DNA of 64,000 nt from Bradyrhizobium sp. 170. Its GTDB lineage: Bacteria; Pseudomonadota; Alphaproteobacteria; Rhizobiales; Xanthobacteraceae. The translations under genes and the position numbers were made by a program. Positions 1-8,541 of the stretch are shown here, piece by piece (position 1 is the stretch's first letter; every line of letters starts with the position of its first letter). The notes under the pieces were generated by a model. It had not been told where the DNA came from and ran no database searches. It was given only the letters and a program-made list of their open reading frames with translations. The DNA lies in the NCBI RefSeq assembly GCF_023101085.1, contig NZ_CP064703.1, positions 3,348,001-3,412,000 of the forward strand, written 5' to 3'.

Positions 1-498
1 GTCGAACTCATCAACACCATCGCCGGCCAGACCAATCTCCTGGCGCTCAATGCCACCATCGAGGCCGCGCGCGCCGGCGAGGCCGGCCGCGGTTTTGCCG
101 TCGTGGCCTCCGAAGTGAAGGCGCTCGCCGAGCAGACCGCAAAGGCCACCGGCGAGATCGGCCAGCAGATTACCAGTATCCAGGGCGCGACCCAGGAGTC
201 GGTGAACGCGATCCAGGCAATCAGCGGGACCATCGAAAGGCTGTCGGAGATCTCATCGACGATAGCGGCGGCGGTGGAGGAGCAGGGCGCGGCGACGCAG
301 GAGATCTCCCGCAACGTGCAGCAGGCCGCCCAGGGCACCCAGCAGGTCTCCGCCAACATCACCGACGTGCAGCGCGGCGCCAGCGAAACCGGCTCCGCCT
401 CCGCACAGGTGCTTTCGGCGGCGCAGTCGCTGTCGAGCGACTCCAACCGCCTCAAGCTGGAGGTCGGCAAGTTTTTGGATACGGTGCGGGCGGCGTGA
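1..498 (+). CDS. Methyl-accepting chemotaxis protein, C-terminal part (cut by window edge)
   Basis: The frame is open from base 1 and encodes the last 165 residues of a chemoreceptor. The first residues carry the conserved signalling hairpin tip ([20 protein letters not shown], then [22 protein letters not shown]), which contacts CheA and CheW. Long amphipathic heptad-type helices rich in Ala, Gln and Ser follow, to the stop at 498. This is the cytoplasmic half of an MCP. The ligand domain and membrane anchors lie upstream of the window, so the stimulus cannot be inferred. The hairpin resembles that of the full-length receptor at 59040-60746, but the two are separate genes. A terminator-like hairpin follows at 535-565. 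Confidence 0.95.
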   Translation, partial: VELINTIAGQTNLLALNATIEAARAGEAGRGFAVVASEVKALAEQTAKATGEIGQQITSIQGATQESVNAIQAISGTIERLSEISSTIAAAVEEQGAATQEISRNVQQAAQGTQQVSANITDVQRGASETGSASAQVLSAAQSLSSDSNRLKLEVGKFLDTVRAA

Positions 499-534
499 GC
501 GCCGGTCGAGGCGAGGAAGAAGAAGCAGAATTCT

Positions 535-565
535 CTTCCCCTCTCCCACAAGGAGAGAAGGGAAG
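535..565. terminator. Hairpin between convergent genes
   Basis: CTTCCC plus CTCTCC (535-546) pairs with GGAGAG and GGGAAG (552-557, 560-565) around a CACAA loop, with a 2-base bulge. It lies between the convergent chemoreceptor and thiolase genes and could end transcription from both sides. It lacks a clear T-run. It also resembles one arm of the CTCCC-ACAAGG repeat seen complete at 35973-36096, so it may be a decayed repeat copy. Confidence 0.4.
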
Positions 566-568
566 GCG

Positions 569-2083
569 CTACCCCACTCGCCACTCCAGTACGTCATCGT
601 CCACCGTAACGATATCGCCGACCGATCCCACCGGCGTCTGATCCAGGTTCAGCAAATGCTTCAGCGTTGCCGAGTCATTGGCAGGGATGCGGGCGAGCGC
701 CCGCGCGTCGCCCTCGGTGCGCAGCATCACCACGCCGTGCTCGACCTCGCCCTTGGCCTTGTAGATCACGGTAAAACTCTCGACCTTGCCCTTGCCTGAA
801 GCTTCGGTGACGAAGTCCGGCACCTTGCGGCGGTTGCGGTCGGCTTCGGCCTGCACGCTGGTTTCCTGCGCGAGCGCCTGCTTCGGCGTCTCGCGCGACA
901 GCACCAGCCCGTGATGCTTGGTGACAAAGCCGCCCTGGCCGTAGAGCAGGCCGAGCTTGCCGCGTTCACGCAAGGCTCGTACCATCGCGACCGCTGCATG
1001 CGTCATATAGGTGTTGAGCGGCGCGCCGAAGAAGGTGAGGCCGCCGGTTACGGTCGGCTGCACGTCGGGGCCGAGGCCAAGCGTCCGCCGCGCCATCTTG
1101 GGCACGCAGGGAAAGCAGCTATACAACTCGATGGCGTCGAATTTTTTGCCGTCGCCCTCCGCGAGATCCATCACGGCCTTCAGAACTGCGTTCTGCGGGT
1201 GGCTTTCAAAGAACTGGTCGCGAACAAGATAGTCGCGCGGCTCTTCCGCCGACGCGCCGCCGATCGGATAGATCAGGCGATCTTCGGGCACGCCGGCCGC
1301 GCGGGCTTTTGCGAGCGACGTCAGCAGCACCGCGCCACCCATGTTCACGGTCGGATTGGCTACCATCAGCTTTGTATAGGGCCAGGCGATCAGCCGGTTC
1401 TCAGGTGTCGGCGTGGTGATTTCCTCGGGCGCAAAACGCTTCTTCAGCCACGAATTCGGATTCTCGGACGCGACCTCCGAATAGGTCGACCACAGCGCGC
1501 CGGATTCCGCCAGCGCCTCGCGCGGGGTCTGTCCCCAATGCGCTGACGTGGCGGATTCATACAGCGGATAGACGGTGATCGGGCGGAACACACCGAGCTT
1601 CACCGCCATCGGTTTCTGGAACGCTGCGCCGCGCTTCGGCTCCTCGACGTCATGGGCGAATGGCGTCCACGGCAGCGAGATGCCGCCGCGTTCGGCCTTG
1701 GTTGCGGTCGATTGCGCTTCTGCCCCGCAGACGGCGGCCACGCTGCATTCGCCGCGCGCGATGCGCTTTGCCGCTTCATGGATGTAGCGGATCGGGCTCT
1801 CGCCGCCGACAGGGCCGTAATAGCAATGCGCCGGATCGGCACCGAGCCGCGCCGCAAGCTGCTTCTCGGGATCGCGGTAGCGCCAGCTCAGGAAATTGAC
1901 GACGTCGAGCGAGCCGAGTTCGCCGAGCAGTTTTGCCCCACTGTCAGCCTCCGCACGCCGCACGGCTTGTTCGAGCAGCGCCAGCGGCTCGAGGCCGGCG
2001 GCGATGTCCTTGGGCCGGTCGACGATCTCGCCGACGCCGACAATGACGGGAATGCGGTCTTCGGGGAGGGGGGTGTTCGACAT
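569..2083 (-). CDS. Acetyl-CoA acetyltransferase / SCP-x type thiolase with C-terminal OB-like domain
   Basis: This 504-residue protein has a thiolase fold (residues about 10-390; IPVIVGVGEIVDRP at the start, VAAVCGAEAQST in the first nucleotidyl-like half, and a GQGGFVTKHHGLVLS segment). A C-terminal stretch (about 420-504) matches the extra domain of type-1 thiolase-like proteins. Such enzymes cleave or condense acyl-CoA thioesters in the cytoplasm, usually in beta-oxidation-type breakdown of branched or sterol-like acids. The start at 2083 is preceded by AGAGAAC-AAGAAAA. Upstream lies a palindromic repeat and then the nitronate monooxygenase-like gene on the same strand. The substrate is unknown. 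Classic biosynthetic PhaA-type thiolases are about 390 residues, so the longer form argues against that role. Confidence 0.85.
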   Translation of the reverse strand: MSNTPLPEDRIPVIVGVGEIVDRPKDIAAGLEPLALLEQAVRRAEADSGAKLLGELGSLDVVNFLSWRYRDPEKQLAARLGADPAHCYYGPVGGESPIRYIHEAAKRIARGECSVAAVCGAEAQSTATKAERGGISLPWTPFAHDVEEPKRGAAFQKPMAVKLGVFRPITVYPLYESATSAHWGQTPREALAESGALWSTYSEVASENPNSWLKKRFAPEEITTPTPENRLIAWPYTKLMVANPTVNMGGAVLLTSLAKARAAGVPEDRLIYPIGGASAEEPRDYLVRDQFFESHPQNAVLKAVMDLAEGDGKKFDAIELYSCFPCVPKMARRTLGLGPDVQPTVTGGLTFFGAPLNTYMTHAAVAMVRALRERGKLGLLYGQGGFVTKHHGLVLSRETPKQALAQETSVQAEADRNRRKVPDFVTEASGKGKVESFTVIYKAKGEVEHGVVMLRTEGDARALARIPANDSATLKHLLNLDQTPVGSVGDIVTVDDDVLEWRVG

Positions 2084-2114
2084 TTTTTCTTGTTCTCTTC
2101 TGAAAATTCAGACT

Positions 2115-2205
2115 CGTAGGGTGGGCAAAGGCGCGCCAGCGCCGTGCCCACCATCTAACGTCTTGCTCGAAAATGGTGGGCACGCTTCGCTTTGCCCACC
2201 CTACG
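2115..2205. repeat. Palindromic intergenic repeat, family A, copy 1
   Basis: The two outer arms are CGTAGGGTGGGCAAAG and CTTTGCCCACCCTACG, and the inner arms are GTGCCCACCAT and ATGGTGGGCAC. The unit is about 91 bp and can fold into one long hairpin. Four more copies occur in this window (5255, 8440, 9174, 19616). All are intergenic or touch only gene ends. Confidence 0.9.
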
Positions 2206-2217
2206 AGATTCTCGCAG

Positions 2218-3351
2218 TCACTCCTCCATCAACGCATTCATATGCTCCACCGCATCGGCAAAATCCTCCTTGAATTCCTGCACCACCGCGCCGGCGGACT
2301 TGACGCTGTCGATCAGGCCGACACCCTGGCCGACAAAATACGTCACGAGGTCGCGCGCCTGCGCATTGCCGGCGGCGGCGGCGCGGTCGATCGAGTTGAA
2401 GGCATCGCGGCTGATGATGCTCTGCAGCGGCATCGGCAGTGCGCCGGGGCTGTCCGGCCCGCGGTCCCATGCGTCGGTCCACACCGAACGCAATTGCCGC
2501 GCCGGCTTTCCGGTGCGGCCCCTGGAGCGCACCGCGTCGCGCGAGGACGCCGCGATCATCTTTTCGCGGAAGATTTCGGTCGTCTCGGATTCCACCGTCG
2601 CGAGCCACACCGAGCCGGTCCAGGCGCCGGCGGCGCCCATCGCCATGCACGCCGCCATCTGCCGCCCGGTCATGATGCCGCCCGCGGCCAGCACCGGCAC
2701 GTCGCGGATCGGCTTGATCGCCTTGATCACCTCGGGCACCAGCACCATGGTCGAGACCTCGCCGCAATGGCCGCCGGCCTCGGTGCCTTGCACCACCAGA
2801 ATGTCGACGCCGGCTGCGACCTGTCGCAGCGCATGTTCCTTGGCGCCAACCAGCGCGGCGACCGGGACATTGTGCTTCTTGCCCATGTCGATCATCGCCT
2901 TCGGCGGCACGCCGAGCGCGTTCGCAATCAGCTTGATTGGATGGCGGAACGAAACATCGAGCACCTCAAGCGCGCGCTGCGCGTCGAACGGCTGCGGCTG
3001 GTTGTCGGCGACATTGGTCGTCGTCAGTTCGACGCCGTGTTTCTTCAGGAGGTTGCGGGTGAAGTCGCGATGCTGCGGCGAGATCCGCGCTTCCAGGCTT
3101 TTCCAGGTGACGTCCTTTTCGCCCGCGGTCGAGATGTTTTCCGGGATCAGCACGTCGAGCCCGTAGGGCTTGCCGTCGGTGTGATCGTCGATCCATTTCA
3201 GTTCCTGCTCGATCGTCTCCGGCGAGTGCGCAGTCGCGCCCAGCACGCCAAAGCCGCCGGCGCGACTGACGGCCGCGACCACGTCGCGGCAATGGCTGAA
3301 GGCGAGCAGCGGAAACTCGATACCCAGCATGTCGCAGATCGGCGATTTCAT
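2218..3351 (-). CDS. NAD(P)H-dependent flavin oxidoreductase, nitronate monooxygenase (2-nitropropane dioxygenase) family
   Basis: The protein has 377 residues from the chosen start. That ATG at 3351 has AGGGAG 10 bases upstream, and a further in-frame start 42 bases earlier lacks this. The N-terminus (CDMLGIEFPLLAFSHCRDVV, then SRAGGFGVLGA) is the typical barrel opening of the family. VVQGTEAGGHCGEVSTM and PVLAAGGIMTGRQ-AACMAMGA are the FMN phosphate-binding segments. Family members oxidise nitronates or act as FMN-dependent enoyl reductases, and many are of unknown substrate. The neighbours are acyl-CoA enzymes, so a role in lipid or terpenoid catabolism is possible. This is inference only. 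Confidence 0.85.
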   Translation of the reverse strand: MKSPICDMLGIEFPLLAFSHCRDVVAAVSRAGGFGVLGATAHSPETIEQELKWIDDHTDGKPYGLDVLIPENISTAGEKDVTWKSLEARISPQHRDFTRNLLKKHGVELTTTNVADNQPQPFDAQRALEVLDVSFRHPIKLIANALGVPPKAMIDMGKKHNVPVAALVGAKEHALRQVAAGVDILVVQGTEAGGHCGEVSTMVLVPEVIKAIKPIRDVPVLAAGGIMTGRQMAACMAMGAAGAWTGSVWLATVESETTEIFREKMIAASSRDAVRSRGRTGKPARQLRSVWTDAWDRGPDSPGALPMPLQSIISRDAFNSIDRAAAAGNAQARDLVTYFVGQGVGLIDSVKSAGAVVQEFKEDFADAVEHMNALMEE

Positions 3352-3587
3352 GGCGGTGTCACTCCCTGTGGCGGCCGCGGGCCAGCCGCTCATTGTTGGT
3401 TTTGATTGCGGTGTTGAACGCTAGCCCATCGGGGGTAGGCGTGCCAAGCGGGGCGGCCGTCCCGAGGAGCACGCATTCCACCTCGCAAAATATGCAAGGC
3501 GATGCCGCGGATTTGCGTCTTGCGCTTTGGCGCTACGGAAGGAATGCTGCTTGCCAAATCAAAGAGAATATCAGGGAGCCCGTATTC

Positions 3588-5246
3588 ATGTCCGCAATGC
3601 CATCTGCCGCCGCCAAATCCGCTGAGACCTACGATGTCATCGTGGTCGGCGCGGGCTTCGCCGGTATGTACATGCTGCACCGGTTGCGCGGGCAGGGGAT
3701 GACGGCGCGGGTCTATGAGCAGGGCTCGGGCGCCGGCGGCACCTGGTACTGGAACCGCTATCCCGGCGCGCGCTGCGACGTCGAGAGCATGCAATATTCC
3801 TATTCGTTCTCGGAAGAGCTGCAGCAGGAATGGGACTGGAGCGAGCGCTACGCGCCGCAGCCGGAGATTTTGAAGTACGCCAACCACGTCGCCGATCGAT
3901 TTAACCTGCGCCCTGACATCCAGTTCAACACCCGCGTCGACAGCTCCGCCTTCGACGAAGCGACCGGCGTGTGGTCGGTCTCGACATCCGACGGCAATAC
4001 AGCGACGGCTAAATTCGTCGTGCTCGCCACCGGCTGTCTGTCGAACGCGCGGATGCCCGACATCAAGGGTCTCGATAAGTTCAAGGGCAAGGTCTACCAC
4101 ACCGGCCACTGGCCGCACGAAGAAGTCGATTTCACCGGCCTGCGCGTCGGCGTCATCGGCACGGGATCTTCGGCGATCCAGTCGGTGCCGGTCATTGCCG
4201 AACAGGCGAGCCAGCTCACGGTGTTCCAGCGCACCGCAAACTTCTCCATTCCCGCCCGCAACGCCGCGCTCAGCGAGCAGGAGCGGCAAAAATTCCGCGA
4301 CAATTATCCCGAGATCAGGCGCTTTGCGCGCGAGGTGGCGAAGAACGGCATCTATACCGAGATGCCCGATCGCGGCGCGCTCGATGACGGCGACAACGAG
4401 CGTCGCTCGAAATACGAGGCACGCTGGAATCGCGGCGGGCTCACCTTCATGTCGGTCTACAACAACCTCGGGCTGGATCAGGCGGCCAACGACACCGCCG
4501 CCAACTTCGTCCGCGAGAAGATCGCCGAGATCGTCAGCGATCCCGGCACCGCAAAACTGCTGCAGCCGAACAATCATCCGATCGGTTCAAAACGCATCTG
4601 CATCGATACCGACTACTTCGCGACCTTCAACCGTCCCAACGTGACGCTGGTTGACATCAAGTCTAATCCGATCGAAGAGATCACGGAGAATGCCGTACGC
4701 GTGGCCGGCAAAGACTACGAAGTCGGCGCGCTGGTGCTGGCGACCGGCTTCGACGCCATGACGGGCTCTGTCGCCAAGATCGATATTCGCGGCCGCAACG
4801 GCCAGACGCTGAACCAGAAATGGTCGGCGGGCCCGCGCACCTATCTCGGCCTGATGAGCGCAGGTTTTCCCAACCTCTTCGTCATCACCGGTCCGGGCAG
4901 CCCCTCGGTGCTGTCGAACATGATCGTCTCGATCGAGCAGCATGTCGACTGGATCACCGACTGCATGGCCCGTATGCGCGACCGCGGCCTCGACACCATG
5001 GAAGCGGCTGTCGATGCCGAAGACAAATGGGTCGCCCATGTCAACGAGGTCGCCTACACCACGCTCTATCCGCAGGCCAATTCCTGGTACATGGGCGCCA
5101 ACGTCCCCGGCAAGCCGCGCATCTTCATGCCCTATATCGGCGGCGTCGGTCCCTACCGGCAAATCTGCAACGACGTCGCGGCCAAGGGGTATGAGGGGTT
5201 TGTGATGGAGAAGGCGGAGCAGCCACGGAAGGTAGCGGCGTCGTAA
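3588..5246 (+). CDS. Baeyer-Villiger type flavin-containing monooxygenase (cyclohexanone monooxygenase-like)
   Basis: The protein has 552 residues from the ATG at 3588, which follows AGGGAG by 9 bases. The open frame extends further upstream but without coding character. Near the N-terminus, VVGAGFAGMYMLHRL is the FAD Rossmann motif. FKGKVYHTGHW (about residue 163) fits the Baeyer-Villiger fingerprint FxGxxxHxxxW exactly. GVIGTGSSAIQS is the NADPH Rossmann motif. Such enzymes use O2 and NADPH to turn ketones into esters or lactones. It stands alone, divergent from the nitronate monooxygenase gene. In this setting it may open cyclic or aliphatic ketones before acyl-CoA degradation. The substrate is unknown. 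Confidence 0.92.
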   Translation: MSAMPSAAAKSAETYDVIVVGAGFAGMYMLHRLRGQGMTARVYEQGSGAGGTWYWNRYPGARCDVESMQYSYSFSEELQQEWDWSERYAPQPEILKYANHVADRFNLRPDIQFNTRVDSSAFDEATGVWSVSTSDGNTATAKFVVLATGCLSNARMPDIKGLDKFKGKVYHTGHWPHEEVDFTGLRVGVIGTGSSAIQSVPVIAEQASQLTVFQRTANFSIPARNAALSEQERQKFRDNYPEIRRFAREVAKNGIYTEMPDRGALDDGDNERRSKYEARWNRGGLTFMSVYNNLGLDQAANDTAANFVREKIAEIVSDPGTAKLLQPNNHPIGSKRICIDTDYFATFNRPNVTLVDIKSNPIEEITENAVRVAGKDYEVGALVLATGFDAMTGSVAKIDIRGRNGQTLNQKWSAGPRTYLGLMSAGFPNLFVITGPGSPSVLSNMIVSIEQHVDWITDCMARMRDRGLDTMEAAVDAEDKWVAHVNEVAYTTLYPQANSWYMGANVPGKPRIFMPYIGGVGPYRQICNDVAAKGYEGFVMEKAEQPRKVAAS

Positions 5247-5254
5247 TCCGCTTC

Positions 5255-5345
5255 CGTAGGGTGGGCAAAGCGAAGCGTGCCCACCATATCGAACGCGATC
5301 ATTCGAATGGTGGGCACGGCGCAAGTGCGCCTTTGCCCACCCTAC
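5255..5345. repeat. Palindromic intergenic repeat, family A, copy 2
   Basis: This copy has the same arms as the one at 2115-2205. It separates two convergent genes. The stop codon of the downstream minus-strand gene (TAG at 5342-5344) lies inside the terminal CCTAC arm, so the repeat supplies that stop. Confidence 0.9.
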
Positions 5346-6496
5346 ATGTCTCGCAGCCGCCGGGTCAAAACTTCAACAAACCGATCGACATCAGCTTCGT
5401 CATTATAGACGTGCGGCGACACACGCATCCGTCCCAAACGTGGTGCGACATAGACGCCTTCGCTTGCCAGTCCCTCGACCAATCCCGCCGGCATTCCGCC
5501 CTTGAAGGCGAGGCTCAATATATGCGGCGCCCGCAGACGAGGTTCGGGAACGTGGACGCCGATGTCGCGCACACCCGCCGCGATCCGCTCCGTCAGCATC
5601 GCGAGACGTTGCACAATGGCCGGTGAGCCCCAGTCAGCCATCATCTCCATGCCGATCGAGGCCATCTCCATCGAGATGAAATGATCGCGCTCGCCCATGT
5701 CGAAGCGCCGCGCATCGGGAACGTAACTGACATCTGTGAAATAGACCGCGTTCTCGGCGCGCACATTGCGGCGGCCGGACGCGGTCTGCTCGAGCGGGAC
5801 ACCGCCTTGATGGCGTTTTGCAACATAGAGAAAGGCGCGGCCGTAAGGGCCGAGCAGCCATTTGTAGGTCGGGAAAATCAAGAAATCCGGGTCGAGACGC
5901 TTCACGTCCGTCGCCAGCACGCCGGCGCCTTGCGTCGCGTCGATCAGGAAAGCCGCACCCCGCTGTCTCAGTGCCGCGCCGACCTTGTCGAGATCGATCG
6001 ATCCGCCGTCCGACCAGTGCACCGATGAGATCGAGGCCAGGCTGAGCGGCTGGGCGCGGGATCGCTCGATGCTTTCGAGAACCGCCGATGTCCAGTCGCC
6101 GTCGTCCGGTTGGCGAACCGTCTCGACGGTGAACCCTTCCGCCTCGGCCCGCGTCCGCCATTCGAGCACCGGCGAGGAATGATCGTTCTCCAGCACGATC
6201 ACGCGTGTGCCGCGGGCGATCGGCAGCATCTTCGCGGCGGTCGCAACGCCGTAACTGATCGAGGGAATCAGCGCGACATCGGAGGCTTCGGCATTGATAA
6301 GGCGAGCGGCAGCAAGGCGCGCGCGTTCATGCTGCTGGTTGGCGAAGGAGGCCTCGAGCGTCCACGGCGTGCCCTTGCGGAGAACCGCGGCGCGGCCAGC
6401 CTCCAGCGTTCGAAGCGGCAGTGGGCTGTAAGAGGCGGCATTCAGGTAGCAAATCTGGCGCGGTATCTCGAACAGGGCGCGCTGTGATGGGAGCAT
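5342..6496 (-). CDS. PLP-dependent aminotransferase class V (cysteine desulfurase / isopenicillin epimerase-like)
   Basis: The protein has 384 residues from the ATG at 6496 (MLPSQRALFEIPRQICYLNAAS), where family similarity begins. The frame stays open upstream to 6622 but that part looks non-coding. Class V features are YLNAASYSPLP at the N-terminus, SSVHWSDGGSIDL and LIDATQGAGVL (the Asp that holds the PLP ring nitrogen). FPTYKWLLGPYGRAFLY carries the probable Schiff-base lysine. The family covers desulfurases, epimerases and kynureninase-like enzymes. No IscU-type partner lies nearby and the substrate cannot be named. Its last codon falls in repeat family A. Confidence 0.85.
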   Translation of the reverse strand: MLPSQRALFEIPRQICYLNAASYSPLPLRTLEAGRAAVLRKGTPWTLEASFANQQHERARLAAARLINAEASDVALIPSISYGVATAAKMLPIARGTRVIVLENDHSSPVLEWRTRAEAEGFTVETVRQPDDGDWTSAVLESIERSRAQPLSLASISSVHWSDGGSIDLDKVGAALRQRGAAFLIDATQGAGVLATDVKRLDPDFLIFPTYKWLLGPYGRAFLYVAKRHQGGVPLEQTASGRRNVRAENAVYFTDVSYVPDARRFDMGERDHFISMEMASIGMEMMADWGSPAIVQRLAMLTERIAAGVRDIGVHVPEPRLRAPHILSLAFKGGMPAGLVEGLASEGVYVAPRLGRMRVSPHVYNDEADVDRFVEVLTRRLRDM

Positions 6497-6552
6497 TTGG
6501 ACGGTCTCTTTTGTAGCGACACATCCATTATGGCCGATCTCGACTACGCCAG

Positions 6553-6615
6553 CTACAGGAGCATTGCTCCGAGTACACCTGCCACTCCATGCGGTCTCGG
6601 CAGGGGTCGCAGCAT
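6553..6615 (-). other. Possible 20-residue leader ORF upstream of the class V aminotransferase
   Basis: On the minus strand, the strong ribosome-binding sequence GGGGAGGAAT stands 6 bases before an ATG at 6615. That ATG opens a 20-codon frame (MLRPLPRPHGVAGVLGAMLL) ending at 6553, 56 bases before the aminotransferase start. The same GGGGAGGAAT context precedes real genes here (for example 12610). The reading may be a translated leader, or the remnant of an older start of the aminotransferase gene. Codon evidence is too short to decide. Confidence 0.25.
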
Positions 6616-6753
6616 GGCGCATTCCTCCCCTGATTTTTGCGCGCTTTGTGTCTGGTTGCAGTGCTGATACGAAGCCTTACATGGATTGCGCCGGCCGCCG
6701 CGCGACTGATCACGTAACCGCGAGACGACCGCAGAAGCCTGGAGCCAACCCGA

Positions 6754-7647
6754 ATGACCGATGCCCCCGTCACCGATCCCACCGCTTACGAGCCTCCAAA
6801 GGTCTGGACCTGGAACAAGGAGAGCGGCGGCCGCTTCGCCAGCATCAATCGCCCGGTCGCAGGCCCGACGCATGAGGCCGAGTTGCCGGTCGGCCGCCAT
6901 CCGTTCCAGCTCTATTCGCTGGCGACGCCGAACGGCGTCAAGGTTACGGTGATGTTCGAGGAGCTGCTGGCCGCCGGTCACAGCGGCGCCGAATACGATG
7001 CGTGGCTGATCAGGATCGACGGCAACCAGTTCGGCAGCGGCTTTGTCGCTGTTAATCCGAACTCGAAAATTCCGGCGCTGATGGACCGCAGCGGGCCAAC
7101 ACCGATCCGGCTGTTCGAGTCCGGCGCGATCCTGATGCATCTTGCCGAAAAGTTCGGGGCGTTTCTGCCGGCCGGCGGCGAGGCGCGGGCCGAATGCCTG
7201 TCGTGGCTGTTCTGGCAGATGGGCAGCGCGCCGTTTCTCGGCGGCGGCTTTGGACATTTCTACGCCTACGCGCCGACCAAGATCGAATACGCCATCGACC
7301 GCTACGCCATGGAGGTGAAGCGCCAGCTCGACGTGCTCGACCGCCGCCTCGCCGACAACGAATATCTCGCAGGCAGTGAGTACACGATCGCCGACATGGC
7401 CACCTGGCCGTGGTACGGCGCGCTGGCAAAGGGCCTGGTCTACGGCGCCGGCGAGTTCCTGTCGGTGCACGAATACAAAAACGTGCAGCGCTGGACCGAC
7501 GCGATTGCAAAGCGCCCCGCGGTGAAGCGCGGGCGCATGGTCAACCGTATCTCGGGCGATCCGGCGAGCCAGTTGCACGAGCGGCATGAAGCCAGCGATT
7601 TCGACACAAAAACGCAGGACAAGATCGGCGAGCCCGCCAAGACGTGA
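6754..7647 (+). CDS. yghU: Glutathione S-transferase family protein, YghU type
   Basis: The protein has 297 residues, close to E. coli YghU (288). The long N-terminal extension before the thioredoxin fold (KVWTWNKESGGRFASINRPVAG, then ELPVGRHPFQLYSLATPNGVKV) is typical of this group. In YghU it shapes a site for two glutathiones and gives disulfide reductase activity. NPNSKIPALMD and LFESGAILMHLAEKFG are the thioredoxin-fold GSH-binding segments. LAGSEYTIADMATWPWY is the usual N-capping motif of the C-terminal helical domain. It probably acts in cytoplasmic thiol-disulfide chemistry or detoxification. It is followed after 24 bases by the alpha/beta hydrolase gene, suggesting co-transcription. 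Confidence 0.92.
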   Translation: MTDAPVTDPTAYEPPKVWTWNKESGGRFASINRPVAGPTHEAELPVGRHPFQLYSLATPNGVKVTVMFEELLAAGHSGAEYDAWLIRIDGNQFGSGFVAVNPNSKIPALMDRSGPTPIRLFESGAILMHLAEKFGAFLPAGGEARAECLSWLFWQMGSAPFLGGGFGHFYAYAPTKIEYAIDRYAMEVKRQLDVLDRRLADNEYLAGSEYTIADMATWPWYGALAKGLVYGAGEFLSVHEYKNVQRWTDAIAKRPAVKRGRMVNRISGDPASQLHERHEASDFDTKTQDKIGEPAKT

Positions 7648-7671
7648 GGTGCGGGGCAGGGGAAAACCGTC

Positions 7672-8430
7672 ATGAGCTTTTTCGAAAAGGGCGCCGTTCG
7701 TATCCATTATGAGGAAGCCGGCTCCGGCTTCCCGCTGCTGCTGATCGCCGGCGGCGGATTGAATTCGAACATCTCAGGTATCACCGGCGACTATCCACCC
7801 TTCAACGCCATCAAGGAGTTCGGCGACGAGTACCGCTGCATCACCTTCGACCTGCGCAATGCCCCGCCCGGCCAGTCCTCAGGTCCGCTCGAGATCGATC
7901 GCCCCTGGGATTCCCACACCGACGACCAGCTCGCGCTGATGGATCATCTCGGCATCGAAAAATTCATGGTGCTGGGTTTTTGCATCGGCGGTCCCCTGAT
8001 CTGGAATCTCTTGAAGCGCGCACCGGATCGCATCGTCGCCGGCGTGCTGGCGATGCCTTCGGGTTCGCGCCCCGAGATGCGCGACTGGTTCTACGACAAC
8101 AACATGAAGGGCTGGGCGCCGGAACTGACAAAACGCCGGCCCGACATCACGATGGAGATGGCCAAAAAATTCCTGACGCGGATGTACCGCACCAACCCGG
8201 ATTTCGTCTTCACGGTCACGCGTGATTTCGTGCGTCAATGCCAGACGCCGGTCTTGATCCTGCCCGACGACATCCCGGCGCACCCTTACGCGGTCGCCAT
8301 GGAAAGCGCGATGCTGGCGCCGAACGCGGAAGTGAGTTTGTTTCCGTGGAAGGAGCCGAAGGAGCGTGTGCCGCTCGCGGTGCGCCAGATCCGCTCTTTC
8401 CTGCGCGCGCACCGGCCGGTGGCGAGTTAA
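7672..8430 (+). CDS. Alpha/beta hydrolase with a cysteine in the nucleophile elbow
   Basis: The 252-residue protein has the alpha/beta-hydrolase core: PLLLIAGGGLNSN (oxyanion region), FDLRNAPPGQSSG, and a nucleophile elbow GFCIGG at about residues 102-107. The nucleophile position is Cys rather than Ser, as in dienelactone hydrolases. An acid is likely in LILPDDIPAHP. The C-terminal segment where the catalytic His normally sits reads FPWKEPKERVPLAV and has no His. The His in DDIPAHPY may replace it, or the enzyme may be inactive or non-canonical. The gene follows the GST closely and ends just before repeat A copy 3. The substrate is unknown. Confidence 0.8.
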   Translation: MSFFEKGAVRIHYEEAGSGFPLLLIAGGGLNSNISGITGDYPPFNAIKEFGDEYRCITFDLRNAPPGQSSGPLEIDRPWDSHTDDQLALMDHLGIEKFMVLGFCIGGPLIWNLLKRAPDRIVAGVLAMPSGSRPEMRDWFYDNNMKGWAPELTKRRPDITMEMAKKFLTRMYRTNPDFVFTVTRDFVRQCQTPVLILPDDIPAHPYAVAMESAMLAPNAEVSLFPWKEPKERVPLAVRQIRSFLRAHRPVAS

Positions 8431-8439
8431 CCGCGACTG

Positions 8440-8534
8440 CGTAGGGTGGGCAAAGCGAAGCGTGCCCACCATCTAACGACGTTCACGGATGGAGATGGTG
8501 GGCACGGCGCAAGTGCGCCTTTGCCCACCCTACG
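8440..8534. repeat. Palindromic intergenic repeat, family A, copy 3
   Basis: The arms are CGTAGGGTGGGCAAAGCG and GCCTTTGCCCACCCTACG, with inner GTGCCCACCAT and ATGGTGGGCAC. It lies between two convergent genes. Confidence 0.9.
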
Positions 8535-8541
8535 AAACTGG

